A stretch of DNA of 64,000 nt from Nocardiopsis ganjiahuensis DSM 45031. GTDB lineage: Bacteria; Actinomycetota; Actinomycetes; Streptosporangiales; Streptosporangiaceae. Every line of letters begins with the position of its first letter. Position 1 is the stretch's first letter. The notes under the pieces were generated by a model. It was not told the origin of the DNA, searched no databases, and worked only from the letters and a program-made list of their open reading frames with translations. The stretch is from contig NZ_ANBA01000009.1 in assembly GCF_000341085.1 (NCBI RefSeq), positions 310,001 to 374,000 on the forward strand, read 5' to 3'. This document shows, in pieces, positions 43,151-51,672 of this stretch. Made by a program: the position numbers and the translations under genes.

Positions 43151-44569
43151 CTACATCCGCTCGAAGCCGCGGAACAGCTCCCAGTCGGTCACGGCGGCGT
43201 CGAAGGCCGCGAGTTCGACGCGCGCGCGGTTGGCGTAGTGGGCGACGACCTCCTCCCCGAAGGCCTCGCGGGCGAGTTCGCTGCCCTCCCACAGCTCCAG
43301 CGCCTCGCGCAGGGTGGTGGGGACGGTGGGCAGGTCGGACGTGTAGGCGTTGCCGGTGAGGGGCGGGCCCGGTTCGATGCCGTGCTCGACCCCGTGGAGC
43401 CCGGCCGCGATGAGGGCGGCGTTGGCCAGGTAGGGGTTGACGTCCCCGCCGGGCACCCGGTTCTCCACCCGCAGGGACGGCCCGTGGCCGACCAGCCGGA
43501 GCGCGCAGGTGCGGTTGTCCTGCCCCCAGGCGACCGCGGTGGGCGCGAAACTGCCCGGGACGAAGCGCTTGTAGGAGTTGATGTTGGGCGCCAGCATCAG
43601 GGTGAACTCGCGCAGCGCGGCGAGCTGCCCGCCCAGGAAGTGGCGGCCGGTCTCCGACAGCCCTGCCGGTGGACCCGCGCCCTCCGGTGCGCCCGGCCCC
43701 GTTCCCGCCGGTGGATCCTCCGCCGCGGCCATGACCGGGGCTCCGGAGCCGTCGCGCAGCGAGAGGTGAACGTGGCAGGAGTTGCCCTCGCGCGCGTTGG
43801 GTTTGGCCATGAAGGTGAGCGACACGCCTTCCTGCGCGGCGATCTCCTTGGCACCGTTCTTGTAGATGCTGTGCTGGTCGCAGGTGCGCTGGACCTCGTC
43901 GAAGCGAAAGGCGATCTCGTGCTGGCCGAGGTTGCACTCGCCCTTGGCCGACTCCACGTACAGTCCGGCGCCGGTCATCTCGTTGCGGATGCGCCGTAGG
44001 AGGGGTTCGACGCGGGCGCCGCCCAGGACCGAGTAGTCGACGTTGTACTGGTTGGCGGGGGTGAGGTCCCGGTAGGCGCTGTTCCAGGCCTGTTCGTAGG
44101 AGTCCCGGTAGACCACGAACTCCAGTTCGGTGCCCGAGTAGGCGTGCCAGCCGCGTTCGGCCAGGCGTCGGCGCTGGCGGTCCAGGACCTGCCGGGGCGA
44201 GGCCGCGACGGGGGTCCCGTCGTGCCAGGCGAGGTCGGCGGTGACCATGACGGCGCCCTCGGCCCACGGGGTGCGCCGCAGGGTGGACAGGTCCGGGGCC
44301 ATGACGAAGTCGCCGTATCCGATCTCCCACGAGGACATGGCGTAGCCGTCGACGGTGTTCATGTCCACGTCCACGGCGAGCAGGTAGTTGCAGCCCTCCG
44401 TGCCGTGTTCGAGGGTCTCCTCCAGGAAGAAGCGGGCGGAGAGGCGTTTTCCCTGGAGGCGGCCCTCCATGTCGGTGAAGGCGACCAGGACGGTGTCCAC
44501 CGCTCCGGCCCCGACCTCGATCCTGAGCTGGTCCAGCGACAGTGGGGGGAGGCTGTCGTTCGCTCGCAC
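43151..44569 (-). CDS. glutamine-synthetase-family gamma-glutamyl-amine ligase (GlnA4/PuuA-type)
   Basis: Protein of 472 residues with the GS fold: 'AFTDMEGRLQGKRLSARFF' at the N-terminus, 'YVESAKGECNLGQHEIAFRF' (metal-site Glu), 'LTFMAKPNAREGNSCHVHLSL' and 'ENRVPGGDVNPYLANAALIA'. The neighbours (ethanolamine-type permease, ALDH, SDR, PuuD-like hydrolase) argue that it is not the ammonia-assimilating GS but ligates glutamate to an amine such as ethanolamine or a polyamine. GTG at 44569 follows AGGAG by six bases. Divergent from the permease. Confidence 0.85.
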   Translation of the reverse strand: MRANDSLPPLSLDQLRIEVGAGAVDTVLVAFTDMEGRLQGKRLSARFFLEETLEHGTEGCNYLLAVDVDMNTVDGYAMSSWEIGYGDFVMAPDLSTLRRTPWAEGAVMVTADLAWHDGTPVAASPRQVLDRQRRRLAERGWHAYSGTELEFVVYRDSYEQAWNSAYRDLTPANQYNVDYSVLGGARVEPLLRRIRNEMTGAGLYVESAKGECNLGQHEIAFRFDEVQRTCDQHSIYKNGAKEIAAQEGVSLTFMAKPNAREGNSCHVHLSLRDGSGAPVMAAAEDPPAGTGPGAPEGAGPPAGLSETGRHFLGGQLAALREFTLMLAPNINSYKRFVPGSFAPTAVAWGQDNRTCALRLVGHGPSLRVENRVPGGDVNPYLANAALIAAGLHGVEHGIEPGPPLTGNAYTSDLPTVPTTLREALELWEGSELAREAFGEEVVAHYANRARVELAAFDAAVTDWELFRGFERM

Positions 44570-44610
44570 CTGGGGCTCCTTGTCCGCGCCGCGACGCGAC
44601 GCCTGGGAGT

Positions 44611-44630
44611 TTGGTTCGCATTCAGACCAA
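44611..44630. promoter_or_regulatory. candidate GntR/FadR operator
   Basis: TTGGT (44611-44615) and ACCAA (44626-44630) are inverted around ten bases (TGG...CCA), 40 bases upstream of the ligase start in the 233-base divergent promoter region. A second inverted pair, AAGGACC (44729-44735) and GGTCCTT (44753-44759), lies nearer the permease. Either could bind the regulator encoded at 46358. Confidence 0.4.
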
Positions 44631-44802
44631 TGGTGGAACATGCAACCAGCGGCGAACTTCCCTGTCAATACCGGGTTACCCCTCTTGACGCAGGAACACA
44701 TACGGGCACACCATCTCCGTTATCACGAAAGGACCATCGGCAAACCATTGAAGGTCCTTGTGCGGCGACAACAACGGGACACCGACCCCCAGGGGAGCCC
44801 CC

Positions 44803-46260
44803 ATGTCCGATTCCGCGAAACGCCCGGTCCACATCCAAGGGGCCGACTTCTCCCCAGCCGGAGACGACTACCTCCGCAAACGACAACTACGCAAGGGCGC
44901 CGCCGGATGGGTCCTGCTCGCCGGGCTCGGCGTCGCCTACGTCATCTCCGGTGACTTCGCCGGCTGGAACTTCGGCCTGGCCGAGGGCGGCTGGGGCGGT
45001 CTGCTGATCGCCACCCTCCTGATGGGCACCATGTACCTGTGCATGGTGCTGGGCCTGGCCGAACTGGCCTCGGCACTGCCCACCTCGGGCGCGGGCTACG
45101 GGTTCGCCCGGCGCGCTCTCGGGCCCTTCGGCGGTTTCGCCACCGGAACGGCCATCCTCATCGAGTACGCCATCGCACCGGCCGCGATCGCGGTGTTCAT
45201 CGGCGGTTACGTGGAGGCGCTGGGGCTGTTCGGCCTCACCAACGCCTGGCCCGTCTACCTGGTCTGCTACCTGGTGTTCGTCGGGATCCACCTGTGGGGC
45301 GTGGGCGAGGCGCTGCGGGTGATGTTCGTGATCACCGGTGTGGCCATGGTGGCGCTGATCGCCTTCGTGGTCGGGATGATCCCCAAGTTCGACCCGGCCA
45401 ACCTCCTCGACATCGAACCCACCGCGGCGCTGGGCGCCAGTTCGTTCCTGCCCTACGGCTACGCGGGTGTCCTCGGCGCGTTCGTCTTCGGCATCTGGTT
45501 CTTCCTGGCCATCGAGGGTGTGCCCCTCGCGGCCGAGGAGGCGCGTGAACCGCGCAAGGACATGCCGCGCGGCATCATCGCGGCCATGTGCGTGCTGATG
45601 CTGACCGCCGCGGCCATGCTCACGCTCGCCCCCGGCGGGGCGGGTGCCTCCGTCATGGCCGGTTCGGACAACCCGCTCCCCGAGGCCCTCCGCGAGGCCT
45701 ACGGCGGCAACACCCTGCTCGCCGACTTCGTGAACTACGTCGGCCTGGCCGGGCTGGTGGCGTCGTTCTTCTCCATCATCTACGCCTACTCCCGCCAGCT
45801 CTTCGCCCTCTCCCGAGCCGGTTACCTGCCCCGTTGGCTGTCGGTCACCGGCAAAAGGCGCACCCCCTACCTCGCCCTCATCGTCCCCGGCACCGTCGGC
45901 TTCCTGCTGGCGGTGACCGTCGCCAACGGTGACCAGCTGATCAACATCGCGGTCTTCGGCGCCACCGTCTCCTACGTGCTCATGACCCTGTCGCACATGG
46001 TGCTGCGCCGCCGCGAACCCGGCCTCGAACGCCCCTACCGCACCCCCGGCGGCGCGGTCACGACGGGGATCGCGTTCGTGCTCGCCCTGTGCGCCGTGGC
46101 CGCCACGTTCTTCGTGGACATGGTGGGCGCGGCGATCACCGCGGGCATCTTCGTCGCCTTCCTGGCCTACTTCTGGTTCTACTCCCGCCACCACCTGGTC
46201 GCCGACGCCCCGGAGGAGGAGTTCGCCCTGATCGAGCAGGCCGAGGCCGACCTCAAGTGA
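44803..46260 (+). CDS. ethanolamine-type APC permease
   Basis: Amino-acid/polyamine/organocation transporter of 485 residues, twelve helices predicted. The N-terminal part 'GVAYVISGDFAGWNFGLAEGG' and 'TAILIEYAIAPAAIAVFIGG' are the hallmark stretches of the ethanolamine permease (Eat) family. It would import ethanolamine for the divergent ligase pathway. ATG at 44803 after AGGGGAG. The FadR-type regulator follows 97 bases downstream. Confidence 0.88.
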   Translation: MSDSAKRPVHIQGADFSPAGDDYLRKRQLRKGAAGWVLLAGLGVAYVISGDFAGWNFGLAEGGWGGLLIATLLMGTMYLCMVLGLAELASALPTSGAGYGFARRALGPFGGFATGTAILIEYAIAPAAIAVFIGGYVEALGLFGLTNAWPVYLVCYLVFVGIHLWGVGEALRVMFVITGVAMVALIAFVVGMIPKFDPANLLDIEPTAALGASSFLPYGYAGVLGAFVFGIWFFLAIEGVPLAAEEAREPRKDMPRGIIAAMCVLMLTAAAMLTLAPGGAGASVMAGSDNPLPEALREAYGGNTLLADFVNYVGLAGLVASFFSIIYAYSRQLFALSRAGYLPRWLSVTGKRRTPYLALIVPGTVGFLLAVTVANGDQLINIAVFGATVSYVLMTLSHMVLRRREPGLERPYRTPGGAVTTGIAFVLALCAVAATFFVDMVGAAITAGIFVAFLAYFWFYSRHHLVADAPEEEFALIEQAEADLK

Positions 46261-46357
46261 CCCTGCCCGGGCCGGGCGCGGCCCCGCGTACCGCCCCGTC
46301 CGCGCTCCGGCCGTACGCTGGGAACCCAGACGTGCGGCCGAGCGTGGAGAGGCAGGG

Positions 46358-47101
46358 GTGGTGACGACCAACACCGACACCGGGGTCGGGCCCGCGGCCG
46401 AGGCCGTGTTCCGCCCGGTCCGGACGGCCAACCCGTTCGAGGAGACGGTCGAGCGGCTGTTGTCGGCGATCCGGCTCGGCGTCGTCGCACACGGTGCGCG
46501 CTTCCCCTCCGAACGCGAACTCGCCGCGCGGCTCGGGGTCAGCCGGATCACCCTCCGGGAGGCGCTGCGCGCCCTCCAGGAGGCCGGGTACGTGGAGTCC
46601 AGGCGGGGGCGGTTCGGCGGCACCTTCGTCACGTACGTGCGCCCCAAGCCGAGCCGGAGCGAGGCCCAGAGGGTCCTGCGGGACACCGGGACGGACCTGG
46701 ACGACCTGTTCGCCTTCCGCCGCGTCCTGGAGACCGGCGCCGCCGTGCTGCTGGCCGAGACCGGGCTGTCCCCCGAACAGGACCGGCTGCTCACCGAACG
46801 CCTGACCGCGGTGGAGGAGGCCGAGGTCGACGACTACCGGCGCCTGGACACGGTGCTGCACCTGACCCTCGCCGAGCTCACCGGCTCGCCCTCGCTGTCG
46901 ACCGCACTGACCGAGGCGCGGATGCGCGTCAACGGCCTGCTGGACGCCATGCCCATGCTGGTCAGGAACCTCGAGCACAGCAACGCGCAGCACCTGGAGA
47001 TCGTCCGGGCGATCCGGGACTCCGACCCCGAGGCCGCGCGTCGGGCGGTGCGCGAACACCTGGAGGGCAGCGAGGCGCTCCTCCGGGGCTTCCTCACCTG
47101 A
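46358..47101 (+). CDS. FadR/GntR-family transcriptional regulator (FCD domain)
   Basis: Regulator of 247 residues. The N-terminal winged helix is about 30-95 ('GVVAHGARFPSERELAARLG', 'SRITLREALRALQEAGYVES', wing 'RRGRFGGTFV'). The C-terminal FCD domain is all helical with 'FRRVLETGAAVLLAE', 'HLTLAELTGSPSLSTAL' and 'EHSNAQHLEIVRAI', whose Asp/His residues usually bind a metal and a carboxylate ligand. Two adjacent GTG codons (46358, 46361) follow GGAGAGG. It likely controls the permease/ligase divergon. Confidence 0.87.
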   Translation: MVTTNTDTGVGPAAEAVFRPVRTANPFEETVERLLSAIRLGVVAHGARFPSERELAARLGVSRITLREALRALQEAGYVESRRGRFGGTFVTYVRPKPSRSEAQRVLRDTGTDLDDLFAFRRVLETGAAVLLAETGLSPEQDRLLTERLTAVEEAEVDDYRRLDTVLHLTLAELTGSPSLSTALTEARMRVNGLLDAMPMLVRNLEHSNAQHLEIVRAIRDSDPEAARRAVREHLEGSEALLRGFLT

Positions 47102-47162
47102 GCCGGAGCCGGCGCGGGTCCGGAAGGGTTACGGGTCCGGGCCCCGTGCCCGGCGGCGGTAC

Positions 47163-48083
47163 TCAGCTCGGCTTCCCGGAGGGTTCCGGGGAAGCCGCGG
47201 TCTCCCTCGCCTGGCGCGGTCGGCCGCTCAGGGCCGTGAGCGCCACCCCTCCCACGAGGAACACCGCCGCCAGCAGGCTCAGCGGTCTGACGTCCTCGCC
47301 GAGGAACAGGGCCGCCGAGGCCATGCCGAACACCGGAACCAGCAGCGAGTAGGGCGCCACGGCGGAGGCTTCGTTCTGGCGGAGCAGGTAGCCCCAGGCG
47401 CCGAAGCCGAAGACCGTGGCGGCCCAGGCGACGAAGACGATCGCACCCACTCCCGCCAGGTCCAGGCCCCGGAGCGCGGCCAGACCCGCCTCGGGCCCCT
47501 CCACCAGCAGAGACAGCGCGAACAGCGGCAGCGGCGGCACGACGCTGACCCAGACCATCCAGCTGAGCGCGTCCGGCGGGGCCGCCTTCCGGGTGATCAC
47601 GTTGGACAGGCCCCAGAACGCGGCGGCCGCGATGACCAGCGCGAACGCGGTCAGCGGACCCGAACCGCCGTGGTCGTAGGCGGCGATGCCGATCCCGCAC
47701 AGGGCCACGCCCATCCCGAGGTAGCGGACCGGGCGCAGGCTCTCCCTCAGGAAGAGCACCGCGAAGAAGGCGGTGAACACCGCCTGCACCTGCAGGACCA
47801 GCGAGGTGAGCCCGGCGGGCATGCCGAGGTCCATACCGGTGAAGACCAGCCCGAACTTGGCCACGCCCAGCACCAGCCCCACCAGGAGGACCCAGCCGAA
47901 CGCGACTCCGGGGCGGCGCACGAAGAAGACCGCCGGCAGGGCGGCCACCAGGAACCGCAGGGCGGAGAACAGCAGCGGCGGGAAGTGGTCGAGGCCGACT
48001 TCGATGACGACGAAGTTGACCCCCCAGACGGCTGCGACGAGCACAGCCAGAACCGAGTGGGAGAAGCGCATGGATCCGATCAT
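47163..48083 (-). CDS. EamA-family (DMT) transporter
   Basis: Membrane protein of 306 residues with ten predicted helices in two EamA repeats: 'VLVAAVWGVNFVVIEVGL' opens the first, 'IAAAAFWGLSNVITRKA' the second. Close in style to amino-acid-metabolite exporters such as EamA/YdeD. ATG at 48083 or 48071 (MRFSHSVL). Divergent from a LysR regulator that probably controls it. Confidence 0.87.
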   Translation of the reverse strand: MIGSMRFSHSVLAVLVAAVWGVNFVVIEVGLDHFPPLLFSALRFLVAALPAVFFVRRPGVAFGWVLLVGLVLGVAKFGLVFTGMDLGMPAGLTSLVLQVQAVFTAFFAVLFLRESLRPVRYLGMGVALCGIGIAAYDHGGSGPLTAFALVIAAAAFWGLSNVITRKAAPPDALSWMVWVSVVPPLPLFALSLLVEGPEAGLAALRGLDLAGVGAIVFVAWAATVFGFGAWGYLLRQNEASAVAPYSLLVPVFGMASAALFLGEDVRPLSLLAAVFLVGGVALTALSGRPRQARETAASPEPSGKPS

Positions 48084-48094
48084 CCCGCCGCCCC

Positions 48095-48139
48095 GGTTTC
48101 AGCACCAGCGAAACCTCCTACTAGGTTGGTTTCAGCACC
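48095..48139. promoter_or_regulatory. LysR operator region
   Basis: GGTTTCAGCACC occurs at 48095-48106 and again at 48128-48139; between them GAAACC is inverted to the second copy. The block overlaps the short promoter region between the exporter and LysR genes, as expected of a LysR activator/repressor site. Confidence 0.5.
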
Positions 48140-48197
48140 GCTTAACGATGGGTGCACCACCGACCGCCCTCCCCCGAAACCCCTCAGGAGGAGTCCC

Positions 48198-49124
48198 GTG
48201 CTCGACCTCGCCCGCCTCAGGGCACTGCACGCGGTCCACGTCCACGGCTCGGTCAGCGCAGCGGCCAAGGCACTCGGCTACACGCCCTCGGCCGTCTCCC
48301 AGCAGGTCACCAAGCTCGAACGCGAGACCGGGACGGTTCTCCTCGAACGCCGGGGGCGCGGGGTCGTGCTCACCGAGGCCGCCGGGATGCTCGTGGGCAC
48401 GGCCGCCCGGATGCTCAGCATCATGGAGACGGCCGAGGTGGCCCTGGAGGAACAGCGCGGCAGGCCCTCGGGGCGCCTGACCGTGGCCGCCTTCTCCACC
48501 GCGGCCCGCGGCCTGCTCCCCCGGGCCCTGGCCGAGCTCGCCGGGAAGTACCCGGACCTGGACCTGCGGATCGTCGAGGAGGACCCGCACGCCACCCCGC
48601 ACATGGTCGCGCAGGGCACGGTGGACCTGGCCGTCGTGCACGACTGGGACATCGCACCGATGACCGTCCCCGACGGGGTCGTGCGCGACGTGATCGGCGA
48701 GGACCGGTGCGACGTCGTCCTCCCCCGCGACCACCCGCTCGCCGCGCTGCCGGTGCTGAGCCGCGAGGACGTGGCCGGGGCCCGCTGGATCTGCCAGCCG
48801 CCCGGCACGGTCTGCCACGACTGGCTCATGCGCACCCTGCACTCGGTCCGGGCCGAGCCGGACGTCGCCCACTTCGTGGCCGAGTACCAGACCCAGCTCG
48901 CCCTGGTCGAGGTCGGCCTGGGCATCGCGCTGGTCCCCTGCCTGGGCCGGGGCGCGCTCCCGGACACCCTGGTGGTCAAACCCCTGGAGCCCGTCCCGGT
49001 CCGGGGCGTGTCCGCGCTCTGGCGCGCGGGCACCTCACGCCGCCCGGCCATCACCGAGGCCGTCCGGCTGCTCCACGAACACGCGGTCCTCCCGTCGCGG
49101 GTCGACCGCCGGGGACACGGGTGA
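48198..49124 (+). CDS. LysR-family transcriptional regulator
   Basis: Regulator of 308 residues. N-terminal winged helix 1-60 ('VHGSVSAAAKALGYTPSAVS', 'QQVTKLERETGTVLLER'), linker helix, then the substrate-binding-protein-like effector domain ('LTVAAFSTAARGLLPRAL', 'DLAVVHDWDIAPMTVP', 'ALVEVGLGIALVPCLG'). GTG start at 48198 after AGGAGGAG. Likely effector: an amino acid or metabolite exported by the divergent EamA protein. Confidence 0.88.
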   Translation: MLDLARLRALHAVHVHGSVSAAAKALGYTPSAVSQQVTKLERETGTVLLERRGRGVVLTEAAGMLVGTAARMLSIMETAEVALEEQRGRPSGRLTVAAFSTAARGLLPRALAELAGKYPDLDLRIVEEDPHATPHMVAQGTVDLAVVHDWDIAPMTVPDGVVRDVIGEDRCDVVLPRDHPLAALPVLSREDVAGARWICQPPGTVCHDWLMRTLHSVRAEPDVAHFVAEYQTQLALVEVGLGIALVPCLGRGALPDTLVVKPLEPVPVRGVSALWRAGTSRRPAITEAVRLLHEHAVLPSRVDRRGHG

Positions 49125-49193
49125 CGGGTCGCTTCGCGGCCGCGCCGATCCCGGGGCCCGGCCTCCGCGGGTGACCGGCGCCGGGCGGGACGC

Positions 49194-50090
49194 CTACGCG
49201 CTCGGGCACTCCCCGTCGCCGCAGGAGGCCGCGGTGCCCGTTTCCGATCCGGTGCCCCGGCGCCGTTCCAGCAGGACGGTGTCGCGCCAGCGGCCGTGGT
49301 GCCGCGCGATGCGTTCGCGCACGCCCACCGTGCGGAACCCTGCCTGGTGGTGCAGGGCCAGGCCCGCCCTGTTCTCGGGGAAGACCGAGGTCTGGAGCAT
49401 CCACAGGCCGCCGGTGTCGGCCTCGGTGACCTGGCGGTACAGGAGTGCCTTGCCCACGCCGCGGCCGCGTGCTCCCTCGGCGACGTAGACGGAGGTCTCG
49501 GCCACGCCGGCGTAGGCCTCCCTGGTGGAGACGGCGGAAGCGGCGGCCCAGCCGACCACGGCTCCGTCTGCTTCGGCGACCCAGCGGTGACCGGGGATCC
49601 ACGCGGTTCTGAGGGAGTCGGTGTCGGGAGCCCGGGTCTCGAAGGTGGCGTCGCCGGTGGCGATGCCCTGGGAGTAGATCTCCCGGACCCTCTCGAGGTC
49701 GGCGTCGGCCATGGGCCGGGTGGTGACGTCGGCGGGCAGGTCGGTGGGGCAGCACGGTCGGGCGTCGAGGACGCCCATGACGATGTCGGCGGCGTGCGGC
49801 AGGCCGGTGCAGCAGGCGGGGTTGATGGCGACCCGGGTCGAGGTGCCGACCTTGGTCAGGGTCACGAAGCCGACGTCGGCGAGCTTGCGCAGGTGGTGGG
49901 AGACCGTGGGCTGTCGGATCTCCACCGTGTCGGCGAGTTCGCCCACGCTGATGGACCCCGGGGTGGTGGCGATGACGTGGAGGAGGCGTACCCGGGTGGG
50001 TTCGGCCAGGCAGGCGAACCAGGCGGCGTAGGTTTCGGCGTCCGTTTGGGGCAGCAGCCGTGCGGCGTGGTCGAGCGGTGTCACGGTCAT
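49194..50090 (-). CDS. ArsR repressor-ArsN acetyltransferase fusion
   Basis: Protein of 298 residues with two domains. Residues about 15-100 are an ArsR/SmtB winged helix ('LAEPTRVRLLHVIATTPG', 'RQPTVSHHLRKLADVGFV'), followed by Cys93-Cys94 and Cys113-Cys114, likely As(III)/Sb(III) ligands. Residues about 122-280 are a GNAT domain of the phosphinothricin/arsinothricin type ('EIYSQGIATGDATFETRAPD', acetyl-CoA loop RGRGVGKA at 208-215). The tail has Cys-Gly-Asp-Gly-Glu-Cys. ArsN1 enzymes detoxify organoarsenicals such as arsinothricin by N-acetylation. Start at 50090: GATAAT lies six bases upstream, so probably leaderless and autoregulated. Confidence 0.85.
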   Translation of the reverse strand: MTVTPLDHAARLLPQTDAETYAAWFACLAEPTRVRLLHVIATTPGSISVGELADTVEIRQPTVSHHLRKLADVGFVTLTKVGTSTRVAINPACCTGLPHAADIVMGVLDARPCCPTDLPADVTTRPMADADLERVREIYSQGIATGDATFETRAPDTDSLRTAWIPGHRWVAEADGAVVGWAAASAVSTREAYAGVAETSVYVAEGARGRGVGKALLYRQVTEADTGGLWMLQTSVFPENRAGLALHHQAGFRTVGVRERIARHHGRWRDTVLLERRRGTGSETGTAASCGDGECPSA

Positions 50091-50125
50091 GCCCTCATTA
50101 TCGACGAAGATCTATGGTTGCGTCC

Positions 50126-50141
50126 ATCGATGTGTGTCGAT
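50126..50141. promoter_or_regulatory. ArsR operator
   Basis: ATCGA-TGTGTG-TCGAT inverted repeat in the 94-base gap between the ArsR-ArsN and flavoprotein genes; a further ATCGAT lies at 50165-50170. This matches the usual ArsR/SmtB site style. Confidence 0.55.
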
Positions 50142-50184
50142 AGAGTCCTCATTCATAGACACCAATCGATGAAAGAGGTGTGTC

Positions 50185-51672
50185 ATGGCCGACGAACGTC
50201 CCGTCGTGGTGATCGGAGCCGGACCCGCAGGGCTGGCAGCGGCAGCGGAACTGGTGGCACGCGACCTCCCGGTCCTGGTCCTGGAGAGTGGCGACACGGC
50301 CGGGGCCGCGGTGTCCGAGTGGGGGCACGTACGGCTCTTCTCGATGTGGCGCGACCTGGTCGGCCCGGCGGCGGAGAAGCTGCTCTCGGCCACCGGCTGG
50401 CGGCGTCCGGACGACAGCGGGTACCCGACCGGCCGGGAATGGGTCGAGGAGTACCTCGCTCCCCTGGCCGAAGCCGTCGGTGACCGGGTGCGCTTCGGCA
50501 CGAGGGTGACCGGGGTGAGCCGACTGGGCCGGAACCGGGTCGTGGACGCCGGACGCACCGAGCAGCCCTTCACCGTGCGGGTGCACACCCGCGAGGGCGA
50601 GGAACGGCTGTTGGCCCGTGCGGTCGTGGACGCCTCGGGCACCTGGGGCACACCCAACCCGGTGGGCGGCGACGGCCTGCCCGCTCTGGGCGAAGCCGCC
50701 GCGGCCGAGCGGATCTCCTACCGGGTCCCCGACCTGGGCGACGAGAGGACCCGCACGCGTTACGCCGGACGGACCACCGCCGTGGTCGGGAGCGGGCACT
50801 CGGCGCTGACCGCGCTGGTCGCCCTGGCCTCGCTGGCCCAGGAGGTCCCGGGCACGAAGGCGCTGTGGGTGCTGCGCCGCGGAGACGTCGGGGACGCCTT
50901 CGGCGGGGGCGCGGCCGACCAGCTCGCCGCACGGGGCGCCCTCGGACAGCGGGCCCGCGCGGCCGTCGAGGCCGGGGACGTCGAGGTGGTGACCGGATTC
51001 CGTACCGCACAGGTGCGATCAGGGGACGGCGGCACGGTTCTGGTGGGCGAGGGCGGCAGGGAACTGGGGCCGGTGGACGAGGTGGTGGCCCTGACCGGTT
51101 TCCGGCCCGACCTGTCCCCGCTGTCCGAGGTCCGTCTGGACCTGGACCCCACGCTTGAGGCGCCGGTGCGACTGGCCCCGCTCATCGACCCCAACCAGCA
51201 CTCGTGCGGCACCGTCTACCCGCACGGCGCGGCCGAGCTCTCCCACCCGGAGGAGGGCTTCTTCCTGGCGGGCATGAAGTCCTACGGACGCGCGCCCACC
51301 TTCCTGGCTCTGACCGGGTACGAGCAGGTGCGCAGCATCGCCGCTCACCTGGCCGGGGACCACGAGGGCGCGGCCCGTGTGGAGCTGGTCCTGCCCGAGA
51401 CCGGGGTGTGCGGCGGCGCGGGGCTGTTCGACGACCCCACCGCCTCCAAGGCCGACGCCGGCGGCTGCTGCGGGCCCACCCCCGAGGTCGCGGAGGAGCC
51501 CGCGGCGCGGCAGGACGGGGGCGGCGGCCTGACCGTTTCCGAGCTACCCCTCATCTCTTCGGGTGCCGTCCCCGCGGGGTCCTCCGAGGCGCCGGAGACG
51601 GCTTCCGGGAGCGGTTGCTGCTCCGGCCCGGCGCAGCGGACCGAGTCGGGTGAACCGGCTCGGGTTTCGTGA
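50185..51672 (+). CDS. ars-linked FAD/NAD(P)-binding oxidoreductase with Cys-rich tail
   Basis: Flavoprotein of 495 residues. FAD loop 'VVVIGAGPAGLAAAAELV' at 6-23; NADPH loop 'TTAVVGSGHSALTALVAL' near 196-213; 'VVALTGFRPDLSPLSEV' is the usual second FAD contact. After the enzyme core, the last about 70 residues are low-complexity with two Cys pairs (GGCCGP about 430 and SGCCSGP about 478) that could bind As(III) or be redox active. It belongs to the flavin-monooxygenase/thioredoxin-reductase-like proteins found in actinobacterial ars clusters; the exact reaction is unknown. ATG at 50185 after AAAGAGGTG. Coupled to the MFS gene. Confidence 0.82.
   Translation: MADERPVVVIGAGPAGLAAAAELVARDLPVLVLESGDTAGAAVSEWGHVRLFSMWRDLVGPAAEKLLSATGWRRPDDSGYPTGREWVEEYLAPLAEAVGDRVRFGTRVTGVSRLGRNRVVDAGRTEQPFTVRVHTREGEERLLARAVVDASGTWGTPNPVGGDGLPALGEAAAAERISYRVPDLGDERTRTRYAGRTTAVVGSGHSALTALVALASLAQEVPGTKALWVLRRGDVGDAFGGGAADQLAARGALGQRARAAVEAGDVEVVTGFRTAQVRSGDGGTVLVGEGGRELGPVDEVVALTGFRPDLSPLSEVRLDLDPTLEAPVRLAPLIDPNQHSCGTVYPHGAAELSHPEEGFFLAGMKSYGRAPTFLALTGYEQVRSIAAHLAGDHEGAARVELVLPETGVCGGAGLFDDPTASKADAGGCCGPTPEVAEEPAARQDGGGGLTVSELPLISSGAVPAGSSEAPETASGSGCCSGPAQRTESGEPARVS

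Noticed and set aside
43151..44569. Housekeeping glutamine synthetase GlnA
   Set aside because: Neighbours form an amine-catabolic set with a matching permease and hydrolase, so a GlnA4/PuuA-type ligase fits better.
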